DNA of 19,641 bases from SLJN01 sp964505385 (GCA_964505385.1 CAZDIA010000046.1:1-19641); one strand, 5' to 3'; counted from the stretch's first letter, positions 6,893 to 15,272 are shown. The notes: generated by a model from the sequence alone, not told the origin. Numbers and translations are program-made.

Positions 6893-7474
6893 TCATACCC
6901 AGTGCTGCTCAATGCACTTTTTTAATGCCAGTTTTGATCGACGGAGAATTTGCCAATAATTAGACGGGGTGATACCCAATTCCTGACAAATATATTTTGA
7001 TCCCACCTCGGAATAGTAGGTCATACTCACGGCATTTCTCCATTTGTCGGGCAACTCATTAATGCATTGATCAAAAATTTTCAAAAACTCCGGATCATCC
7101 AACAGGTTAGATTCATCCTCCCAATACGCTTCCAGACCGTTTGCTTCCCAGTTGCCATCGTCATCAAAACCTAAACTCTCAGGATGATCAAATGAAGTAC
7201 TGTGACCGGATTCAAGACGAACGATCCGATTTCCGTGTTTTCGATAGTAATCAATTATCTTATTGTTTAATATCGAAAAAAGCCAGGTTTCCGGTTTGCT
7301 TTTTTGTTTAAATCCATCGTAATTCTTGTAAGCTGATAAAAAAGTATCCTGCACCAGATCTTGTGCAACTCCCTGCGAGGAGGTTTTATGAAGCGCCCAC
7401 GAATAAAGTTTATCACTGTATTCTTCCACCCATTCTTGCACCGGATGCGATGTTGTGTGACTTTCCTCCGCCAT
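6893..7474 (-). CDS. ECF-type sigma-70 family RNA polymerase sigma factor
   Basis: A 193-residue ECF sigma factor. Region 2 occupies about 15-82 (AQDLVQDTFLSAYKNY at 37-52; TWLFSILNNKIIDYYRKH at 63-80), and region 4 about 130-190 (INELPDKWRNAVSMTYY at 138-154, then an HTH through GITPSNYWQILRRSKLALKKC). The linker between them (about 83-128) is longer than in most ECF factors and is acidic and tryptophan-containing, a form I associate with Bacteroidota sigma factors paired with a tiny zinc-binding anti-sigma. The anti-sigma gene follows directly. Two palindromes lie upstream (7534-7565) and may mark the control region. Regulon members cannot be listed from this window, but the YHS gene downstream is a candidate. 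Confidence 0.9.
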   Translation of the reverse strand: MAEESHTTSHPVQEWVEEYSDKLYSWALHKTSSQGVAQDLVQDTFLSAYKNYDGFKQKSKPETWLFSILNNKIIDYYRKHGNRIVRLESGHSTSFDHPESLGFDDDGNWEANGLEAYWEDESNLLDDPEFLKIFDQCINELPDKWRNAVSMTYYSEVGSKYICQELGITPSNYWQILRRSKLALKKCIEQHWV

Positions 7475-7533
7475 ACCCTATTCAGATTACTTCGATATTT
7501 CGGGAACTTCGGCTGTTATCAAATGGAATCTTA

Positions 7534-7565
7534 ATCAAAATCCGTTTTGATATGTCACAATGTGA
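7534..7565. promoter_or_regulatory. Two palindromes upstream of the sigma operon
   Basis: ATCAAAA (7534-7540) pairs perfectly with TTTTGAT (7545-7551) around TCCG, and TCACA (7555-7559) pairs with TGTGA (7561-7565) around one base. They sit 60-91 bp before the sigma start codon, where an operator would lie, and between the sigma gene and the divergent protease gene. No clear ECF or TAnnTTTG promoter was identified. Confidence 0.4.
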
Positions 7566-7663
7566 TGCATTATTACTTAAACTGATGTAATATACCTGAC
7601 AATTAACTCGAAATATTAAATTTTCGACTTGGTTTTTATAGGTAACCTTAATTCAACAATGCC

Positions 7664-8479
7664 ATGTTTAATGCTCCTGAATTTCTAAAACCGTTTTATG
7701 TTCCCGGTTTGATTCTCTGAATCTGCCTGTTACTTATTTCTTGTGATGATCAGGTTACCGATCCGGGTGATGACCCAGGAGAGAACGGCAATGGTAATGA
7801 CAATGAGGTCATCCCATTTCACCGTGATGCTCCCGGTCAATCCGCAGCAGATTTTCTCAGAGATGATGACTTTACCTCGCTTCACCTTGAGGTTCAGTAC
7901 ATGGAAGGGTATGAACCTGAATCCGAAGCCCTTGATGATGCCCTTTCAGATTTTTTGCATGAGCGGCTGCATAAGGATGAGATCACCATCAGCTTCGAAG
8001 CTATATCAGCAGGAAATCAGGACGTCTATACCAGTTCTGATGTGCGCGATCTTGAAGAGGACCATCGCAACCGGTATAATGAAGAAGATCGTGATGAATT
8101 AAACGCCTACCTGCTGTTTCTTGACGGCGAATATGAAAACAGCAGCGTGCTCGGTATAGCTTACTGGAACACTTCCATGGCTATTTTCCAGGAAACGGTA
8201 GAAGATATCTCCGGAGGGATCGGAGAACCTTCGCAGGATGTAGTGGAACGCACCATTACCAAACACGAAATCGGCCATCTGCTTGGCCTCGTGGATAACG
8301 GAACCCCGATGCAAACCGATCACAAAGATGAAGGACGCGGCGCACACTGCGACGATGACGAGTGCCTGATGTATTACGCGATGACCCGCGACTTCCTCGG
8401 TGATTTTCTCCTCGGCGGCTCCGTCCCCGAATTTGATGAATTTTGCATTGAGGACTTGCAGGCAAACGGCGGAAAGTGA
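7664..8479 (+). pseudogene. Metzincin-like lipoprotein protease, TGA-interrupted signal peptide
   Basis: Reading from ATG 7664, the frame gives an 18-residue start ending GLIL, then TGA at 7718-7720, then ICLLLISC followed by an acidic linker and a long open frame to 8479. The pieces make one lipoprotein signal: the lipobox LISC places the lipidated cysteine at codon 27. The body is a zinc metalloprotease: HEIGHLLGLVDNG with the HExxH at codons 201-205, then HCDDDECLMYY, a cysteine pair and Met-turn like the family of Bacteroidota membrane metalloproteases and reminiscent of archaemetzincins. No ATG occurs after the TGA until 7901, which would give a 192-residue protein lacking export signals. 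TGA to TGG (Trp) would restore 271 residues. It is a recent nonsense mutation, a sequencing error, or a readthrough gene. Other genes here use TGA as a normal stop, so a recoded genetic code is unlikely. Confidence 0.8.
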
Positions 8480-8484
8480 AGACT

Positions 8485-8671
8485 AAGATGTCAAGAAGTA
8501 AAGAGGTTAAGAATTTAAGAATACAAGAGCTTATAACATAGATTGAAGAATTGACAAATATTCTGATCACTACATTCAACAAACTTCTCTTAAAATCTTC
8601 ACCTCTTGATTTCTTTACCTCTTAACTTCTTTACTTCTTGTCATCTTGTCATCTTAACTTCTTTACCTCTT
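8485..8671. repeat. 8-nt-period inverted array element (element B)
   Basis: Left arm: six octamers AAGA+4 in exact phase at 8485-8532 (variable parts TGTC, AGTA, GGTT, ATTT, ATAC, GCTT). Core 8533-8583. Right arm: eleven octamers 4+TCTT at 8584-8671 (variable parts CTTC, AAAA, CACC, GATT, TACC, AACT, TACT, GTCA, GTCA, AACT, TACC), all eleven with TCTT. Segments 8485-8511 and 8621-8647 match as inverted repeats at 25 of 27 positions. The element lies between two convergent genes: it begins just after the protease stop and runs into the last codons of the YCII gene. Confidence 0.8.
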
Positions 8672-8962
8672 CACCGGAGAAGCCGCACCATCTCCCACCA
8701 CAGTCATCCACGGGCGGACTTCCCAGTTGGTAACCAAACCGTTTTTAACGTATGGGTCAGCTTCGGCAAAACGCTCGGCCGCTTCGGGTGAATCCCCCTG
8801 AAAGAGCAATATTGCCGTATCCACCGGCTCCTGCACTGCCCCGCCGAGGAGCAACTCACCCCGCTCATGTGCTTTCCAGGCAAGATCAAGGTGTTCATTG
8901 CGGTATGTACCCCGGCGTTCGAGGTAGTCGGGAGCTAAGTTGTAAATGAGTAGGTAATGCAT
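8663..8962 (-). CDS. YCII-domain (YciI-like) protein
   Basis: A 99-residue stand-alone YCII domain protein of dimeric ferredoxin-like fold. Family features are clear: an MHYLLIYNLAPDYLERRG start, the R-x3-HL segment (YRNEHLDLA), GELLLGGAV, AILLFQGDSPEAAERF and the diagnostic DPYVKNGLV followed by WEVRPW. In the family the histidine and aspartate of the HL and DPY motifs form a putative active site; the reaction is not established. The final sense codons AAG AGG and the stop TAA lie within the TACCTCTT unit (8664-8671) and the unit after it of element B, so the C-terminus KR may be repeat-derived. Element C lies just upstream. No promoter of known type was found. Confidence 0.9.
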   Translation of the reverse strand: MHYLLIYNLAPDYLERRGTYRNEHLDLAWKAHERGELLLGGAVQEPVDTAILLFQGDSPEAAERFAEADPYVKNGLVTNWEVRPWMTVVGDGAASPVKR

Positions 8963-8981
8963 GTGGTTTTTTGGTTTGGGG

Positions 8982-9184
8982 ATTAAGGTAATTAGGGTAA
9001 TTAAGGTAAATAAGGTAAATAAGGTAAATAAGGTAAATGAGGTAATTTGGTTATCGGGCGAAATCCATGCATTCTATGCAACAGACTTCCTTCAAACTAC
9101 AAAAGATCGACTTTGGCTGCCAGAATCCGCTAACGCCAAATTACCTCAATTACCCTAATTACCCAATCACCCATTCACCTTAAT
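8982..9184. repeat. 9-nt-period inverted array element (element C)
   Basis: Left arm: eight 9-mers in phase at 8982-9053 (ATTAAGGTA, ATTAGGGTA, ATTAAGGTA, AATAAGGTA three times, AATGAGGTA, ATTTGGTTA). Core of about 80 bp containing a TGCAT/ATGCA hairpin at 9068-9080. Right arm 9142-9184 in inverse orientation: TACCTCAAT, TACCCTAAT, TACCCAAT, CACCCATT, CACCTTAAT; two units are 8 nt. Segments 8987-9009 and 9141-9163 match as inverted repeats at 22 of 23 positions. It lies between the YCII gene and aconitase. Confidence 0.75.
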
Positions 9185-9201
9185 TCCTAAACTACAAAAC
9201 T

Positions 9202-9230
9202 ACTCAGCGTTTCCCTGCGCACTCAGCGGT
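9202..9230. repeat. Short ACTCAGCG repeat remnant
   Basis: ACTCAGCG occurs at 9202-9209 and 9221-9228, with CTGCGC between them and TTTC after each, giving roughly a 10-nt rhythm. Similar CGCAGAG-type word repeats occur between genes in many bacteria. No inverted partner is visible here, so it could be a remnant of a fifth array or simple chance. Confidence 0.25.
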
Positions 9231-9238
9231 TTCACCCC

Positions 9239-9281
9239 AAAAAACGAAAAAGCCCGGCAACTCCGTGGAGAGCCGGGCTTT
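9239..9281 (-). terminator. Intrinsic terminator of aconitase
   Basis: AAAGCCCGGC (9249-9258) pairs perfectly with GCCGGGCTTT (9272-9281); the loop holds a further CTCC/GGAG pairing. On the minus strand the stem runs into TTTTTCGTTTTTT, a strong T-tract, 43 nt past the aconitase stop codon. Confidence 0.9.
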
Positions 9282-9323
9282 AGGCAAGTAGTGAGCCTAC
9301 AATGTAAGCTATTTAGTTGCGGT

Positions 9324-12032
<2,709 letters not shown>

Positions 12033-12089
12033 AATGATACTGTATACTGTTTGCGATTGGTTCTTACTAATAATTTCGGCTTGTCATCC

Positions 12090-12124
12090 CCCGGTTGGAT
12101 TAATCCCATTCGCCACCCGGTTGG
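12090..12124. promoter_or_regulatory. Direct repeat and palindrome in the aconitase leader
   Basis: CCCGGTTGG occurs at 12090-12098 and again at 12116-12124, 26 bp apart, and the perfect palindrome GGATTAATCC (12097-12106) lies between them. All are downstream of the promoter candidate, in the predicted leader of acnA. They may be operator half-sites; no regulator is identified. Confidence 0.3.
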
Positions 12125-12135
12125 TATAAGCGTGC

Positions 12136-12167
12136 CAAAGGTATGAAATTTGTGGGATTATTTCGAA
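12136..12167 (-). promoter_or_regulatory. Bacteroidota-type promoter candidate for acnA
   Basis: On the minus strand TACCTTTG (complement of 12136-12143) matches the -7 consensus TAnnTTTG exactly, and TTCG (complement of 12164-12167) sits 20 nt upstream where TTTG/TTG is expected. It would give a leader of roughly 95 nt for acnA. Confidence 0.45.
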
Positions 12168-12202
12168 TGGGGGGTTGGGGGTGGGTTGATTCTCTTGCAT
12201 TC

Positions 12203-12249
12203 ACATAAGTAATTATTTTCTTAATTATGCGACCTTATGTTCTTATAAG
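12203..12249. promoter_or_regulatory. ATAAG/CTTAT half-site cluster before the HNH gene
   Basis: ACATAAG (12203-12209) and CTTATGT (12234-12240) form a perfect 7-bp inverted repeat, and the perfect palindrome CTTATAAG (12242-12249) follows, ending just before the -33 element of the promoter candidate of the HNH gene. A further ATAAG lies at 12282-12286. The arrangement looks like an operator that could keep the HNH gene repressed. Confidence 0.35.
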
Positions 12250-12250
12250 A

Positions 12251-12280
12251 TTGCATTTTATTTTATTATCGGTATTTTTG
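12251..12280 (+). promoter_or_regulatory. Bacteroidota-type promoter candidate for the HNH gene
   Basis: TTG (12251-12253) is followed after 19 nt by TATTTTTG (12273-12280), an exact match to TAnnTTTG. The predicted leader is about 58 nt. A second TAnnTTTG match (TAAATTTG, 12289-12296) lacks a good upstream partner. Confidence 0.5.
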
Positions 12281-12344
12281 AATAAGTGTAAATTTGGAAA
12301 GTTGTAGTTTTTTTACCTTTACTTAATGAGTCTGATCAATTAAG

Positions 12345-13754
12345 ATGGAACTAATTCCAAGCATTTCCGCAATTGCACTATTAATTTTCTACGTGCATTC
12401 TATTATATATGGGGCTAAAAAATCATTTTGGTGGGGATTTTTTAATCTCTTTTTCCCACCAATTTCAATGCCGATATTTTATTATGTAAATAAAGACGAA
12501 ATGTGGAGCTGGGCGATTTATTTTCTGCTAACCTGCTTCATTTTTTGGGGAGCTTTTATTTATCCAGTTAACGAGCTGTTGAGCATATTTTTAATCATAA
12601 CTGGAACCCTGATTTTTCTAATATTTAAAAAACCTGAGCTTCTTGATTTTATTACAAATAATACTCTAAGTAATAAAATAGAAATTGATGATTATAAGTT
12701 TGATTTACGAACTTTTCGGGATTTACAGAAGAATTATAAAAAGTATTTATCACAACTTCCTGGAAAAGCAAATATTAAATATCTAAAAAATTTTTTAGAA
12801 AATCCTGATTTTAGAAGCGACTTATTTACTTATGTCAGAAAATATTTGCTTTTTGATACAACAGGAAAAGCATTAATTCAAACTCTTGATGATGAAAGGT
12901 TTATTTATTTTAAAAAGATAATGATGAATAAATATGGAATAAGTAGTCGTGGTCTTTCACTTGTGACTTTGTTCATTAGTGAAGAACTCTCTTATAAATA
13001 TTTCATAGATAAGCTTTCATTCGAAGAAAAATCCAGTTTTTCTGAAATACTTAATAACATAGCCTATTTTGAGATAGAATCGAATTCACAAATTCCCGAT
13101 GCATGGTTGCAAAGGATTTTAGAAGACAATGATGTGCATAAAAAAATAATTAAAGATAGACGTACTTATTGCAATAATGCTAAAGAAAAGATTAAAATTA
13201 AGTATTTTGAAGACTCACTGCACAATGAGTATGATTTAATATCGGGGGAAATTGATGATGATATTAGAGCGAAAAAAAGAAAAGAGGAAGAGATAAGAAA
13301 GGCTAATGTAATTAAAGATAAAATCGGGATGTTGGTTAAAAATGAATTAGACTTATCCCCTGAAAATTATATCATTGTACCAGAAGATTATAGTAGAGAT
13401 TCTCGTATTGATAAGTATTACAAGAGAAATTTTTCAAAGTTATTGTCGAGGGCTTTTAATGGCCATTGTTGTAAATGTGGTGAGGGTATGGTTCAACTTG
13501 CATTTGATCACTTTTGGTTTCCGAAATCACGTGGCGGAAATTTTTTAATGCGGCATGTAGAAGGATACTACATAAATAATTGTGTTCCTCTTTGCAGTTC
13601 ATGTAACTCAAGTAAAGGCAACAAAGAAATTCATGAATTTTTCGATTTATCTGAAATCAAAGAGATAACAAAAAGAAGCCAGTCAATAAATTCTGAAATC
13701 AATGCTTCAATGGTTGATTTTGAAGACCCACATTTTAAAGAAAGGATTATGTAA
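12345..13754 (+). CDS. Membrane-anchored HNH endonuclease candidate
   Basis: A 469-residue protein with an unusual layout. The N-terminus holds about four hydrophobic segments (roughly 4-22, 28-47, 55-73, 77-94). A long charged helical middle (about 110-360) has no signature I recognise and includes a very K/E-rich stretch at 305-330. The C-terminus is a zinc-supported HNH nuclease module: C-x2-C at 375/378, DH at 388-389, PKSRGG at 393-398, N411/N412, then C417-x2-C420 and N421 in CNSSKGNK. That fits an H-N-N fold with two CxxC zinc pairs. Base composition is strikingly AT-rich beside acnA, implying recent transfer. It lies next to a restriction-modification relic and a toxin-antitoxin relic, so a stand-alone defence role is the best inference; it could instead be a mobile-element nuclease. 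Its target is unknown. Confidence 0.72.
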   Translation: MELIPSISAIALLIFYVHSIIYGAKKSFWWGFFNLFFPPISMPIFYYVNKDEMWSWAIYFLLTCFIFWGAFIYPVNELLSIFLIITGTLIFLIFKKPELLDFITNNTLSNKIEIDDYKFDLRTFRDLQKNYKKYLSQLPGKANIKYLKNFLENPDFRSDLFTYVRKYLLFDTTGKALIQTLDDERFIYFKKIMMNKYGISSRGLSLVTLFISEELSYKYFIDKLSFEEKSSFSEILNNIAYFEIESNSQIPDAWLQRILEDNDVHKKIIKDRRTYCNNAKEKIKIKYFEDSLHNEYDLISGEIDDDIRAKKRKEEEIRKANVIKDKIGMLVKNELDLSPENYIIVPEDYSRDSRIDKYYKRNFSKLLSRAFNGHCCKCGEGMVQLAFDHFWFPKSRGGNFLMRHVEGYYINNCVPLCSSCNSSKGNKEIHEFFDLSEIKEITKRSQSINSEINASMVDFEDPHFKERIM

Positions 13755-13795
13755 GATTACGTAATTTCAGCAATTGCAAACCGTCATAAATCCAC

Positions 13796-14170
13796 TCACC
13801 CAAACAAATCCCTTTCCTCCTTCTTCACCTTCGGCGCTTTGCGCATTTCTTCCGGAACTTCCGGTAATTCATCCGCTTTTAATAGCGGTCCCTCCAAGAC
13901 CTTTTCGAACAACTCTTTTTGTTTCGGATAGGTATCAAGCGTGTGTTCCAGAATCCATAGAAGGCGTAACAGCTCGGAGGTAAACTCTGCTGTCCATCGT
14001 TCCGGGCCGAGCTCATCAAGCGGGGAAGATTTTTTGCCGGACCGGTTTTTCATCCGGTAGGCCAGCCAGGATTGAACTACTTTGAGGCCCGAAACTTCAA
14101 ATTCCCACTCTTCCGGCTCTACCGGTGTAAATTCGCCATCGCCCACTTGCAAAGTTTTCCGGTTGGGTGT
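13796..14170 (-). pseudogene. C-terminal relic of a type ISP restriction-modification enzyme
   Basis: The open frame begins after TAA at 14171-14173 and has only a TTG (14152) as possible start, giving at most 124 residues. The sequence, for example WEFEVSGLKVVQSWLAYRM followed by KKSSPLDELGPERWTAEF and TSELLRLLWILEHTLDTYP, matches my recollection of the C-terminal target-recognition end of LlaBIII-like type ISP enzymes, which normally run to well over 900 residues with nuclease, helicase and methyltransferase domains. Those domains are absent here and the next 200 bp upstream are non-coding. It is therefore a 3' fragment left by a deletion, without catalytic function. The fragment is itself still open, so the loss may be fairly recent. 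It ends 41 bp from the stop codon of the convergent HNH gene. Confidence 0.65.
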
Positions 14171-14196
14171 TTAAATTAATATGTATCCGGGTATTC

Positions 14197-14316
14197 GGAA
14201 TGATACATTCCAGCATGAAAAGTTGATAAATTTTATCGACTTATAAACTGCTAATTCCTTTTAAAAACACCTGACATTACTAATCATGTCACAATAAGAC
14301 CCAATTATTAAGTCTT
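14197..14316. repeat. Run of four short hairpins
   Basis: Four perfect or near-perfect inverted repeats follow each other: GGAATG/CATTCC around ATA (14197-14211), a 10-bp stem with one G-T pair around ATT (14220-14242), TGACAT/ATGTCA (14272-14291), and AAGAC/GTCTT (14296-14316) followed by TTTT. The DNA is AT-rich and non-coding. I see no gene here; it could be decayed mobile DNA or a structured RNA. Confidence 0.4.
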
Positions 14317-14410
14317 TTGGTTACACAAATAGTAATGTATGGCTTCCAAACATCCGGCTATTCCCCTTTGCACACATAGCGTCATAGCGGTAAATCCCAA
14401 AACCAACACG

Positions 14411-14622
14411 AGGCCCGTAGGGCCGGCCCTATTTGTAGAAAAGCCGCTGTGCAAAAAAGCTTCGAGTCCTGTAAGGACGATCCATCCCCTGGCAAACATC
14501 TTTAGTGCCGCATTATCACCCGTTTGGAAACCCGTGGAATTAGTCTGACCCACCGTCCCTGAACGGGACTCATTCGTTGGAAGGGGAGGCGGTTTCTACA
14601 AATAGGTTATCCCTACGGGATA
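14411..14622. repeat. REP-like palindrome cluster (BIME-like)
   Basis: Four small GC hairpins are arranged in mirror order. Outer pair: GGCCC-GTA-GGGCC (14412-14424) and TATCCC-TAC-GGGATA (14608-14622). Inner pair: GTCC-TGTAA-GGAC (14466-14478) and GTCCC-TGAAC-GGGAC (14555-14569). Next to the outer hairpins CCTATTTGTAGAAA (14428-14441) and its exact reverse complement (14593-14606) face each other. The unit 'hairpin plus TATTTGTAGAAA' is a pattern I have seen dispersed between genes in Bacteroidota genomes, similar to REP sequences moved by RAYT-type (IS200-like) transposases. No transposase is in the window. Open frames across it are artefacts of the repeat. From 14641 to 14826 I see nothing beyond AT-rich spacer. 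Confidence 0.65.
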
Positions 14623-14826
14623 GGGTCACTTTCATTCCCCACCCGTGATCACTATGACTCTCCACTGGATCAATAATTCTTATCTGAAATTAACAAATCA
14701 CCCCTCCCGGACGCAAAAATGACAAACATACCCATTTATAAAGCAAACGAACCTACAAATTTCCAGATCACCCACCGTTGATTAAATTATTGACTTAACA
14801 GTGATTAATTTTCCTACCATTTAGAA

Positions 14827-15042
14827 ATGGCAACTTCTAATAATCTTATCGAAAGACGTAAAGATATTCTCGGGGGAACGCCTGTATTTAAAGGTACTCG
14901 TGTTCCGGTGAGTACTTTTTTTGAGTATCTCGAAGCTGGTCATTCACTCAACGAGTTTCTGGAAGATTTCCCAACTGTAACCAAGCAACAAGCTATTCAG
15001 GTACTTGAGAGATTTAAAGACCAACTACTTGAGACACAATGA
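14827..15042 (+). CDS. DUF433 family antitoxin
   Basis: A 71-residue DUF433 protein: a winged-helix/SpoIIE-like small fold common as the antitoxin beside DUF5615 (PIN-like) toxins. Signature sequence is clear: RRKDILGGTPVFKGTRVPVSTFFEYLEAG at 11-39, then EFLEDFPTVTKQQAIQVLERF. It is full length. Its stop TGA overlaps the ATG of the following toxin fragment by the ATGA arrangement (15039-15042) typical of toxin-antitoxin operons. Because the toxin is truncated, the antitoxin is now an orphan and may persist as an anti-addiction gene or be decaying. The direct repeat TGATTAA at about 14780 and 14803 upstream might be an operator. Confidence 0.85.
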   Translation: MATSNNLIERRKDILGGTPVFKGTRVPVSTFFEYLEAGHSLNEFLEDFPTVTKQQAIQVLERFKDQLLETQ

Positions 15043-15143
15043 TCAAGATTTTATTAGATGAATGCCTCCCAAAAAAATTGAAGTACCGAATTGAAGAATT
15101 AGATCTGGACTTTTTTGCAAAAACTACTCCTGAAATGGTATAA
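15039..15143 (+). pseudogene. Truncated DUF5615 PIN-like toxin
   Basis: The frame gives 34 residues, MIKILLDECLPKKLKYRIEE and on to AKTTPEMV, then TAA. The start matches the N-terminus of DUF5615 PIN-like toxins, including the first catalytic aspartate in LLDECLP and the TVPEM-like segment that normally leads into GWxGKKNGELL; full members are about 110-120 residues. The remaining catalytic acidic residues and the fold are missing. The break at TPEM is followed by GC-rich DNA with repeated words (15157-15200), unlike the AT-rich toxin start, which points to an insertion or deletion at this exact point. The product cannot be an active RNase. Confidence 0.75.
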
Positions 15144-15156
15144 ATCGAGTGGACAG

Positions 15157-15200
15157 GCCGGCATGCACCGCCGGCTGTCGGAAGCGTCGCCAGCTGTCGG
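15157..15200. repeat. GC-rich repeat block at the toxin breakpoint
   Basis: GCCGGC occurs at 15157-15162 and 15170-15175, and a 12-mer (15170-15181) recurs at 15189-15200 with one mismatch, giving a 19-nt period. The block is much richer in G and C than the flanks and starts right after the truncated toxin. It may be the end of an insertion sequence or a scar of its loss. Confidence 0.4.
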
Positions 15201-15250
15201 CACAGATGAGGGCTTCGGTTATATATTTAACCAGATTAGCACGCAATAGC

Positions 15251-15272
15251 ATAGTATTCTCTGTAATACTAT
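15251..15272. repeat. Perfect 8-bp hairpin in the spacer
   Basis: ATAGTATT (15251-15258) pairs perfectly with AATACTAT (15265-15272) around CTCTGT. It has no T-run and lies between the toxin relic and the terminator of the Sus genes. Role unknown. Confidence 0.35.

Noticed and set aside
7718..7720. TGA as selenocysteine or tryptophan by altered genetic code
   Set aside because: No SECIS-like hairpin was seen after it, the position is in a hydrophobic signal peptide, and other genes here end in TGA.
7743..8102. Plus-strand frame of 119 codons inside the protease gene
   Set aside because: It is out of phase with the clear metalloprotease frame and has a methionine-rich, unfamily-like sequence, so it is a shadow frame.
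8982..9053. Simple microsatellite slippage as full explanation of the 9-nt array
   Set aside because: Three central units are identical and fit slippage, but the diverged outer units and the inverted partner at 9142-9184 need more than slippage.
14308..14553. Open frame of 81 codons on the minus strand (and a 69-codon frame opposite)
   Set aside because: Both lie across the REP-like palindrome cluster and have no protein family features; such frames are typical artefacts of these repeats.
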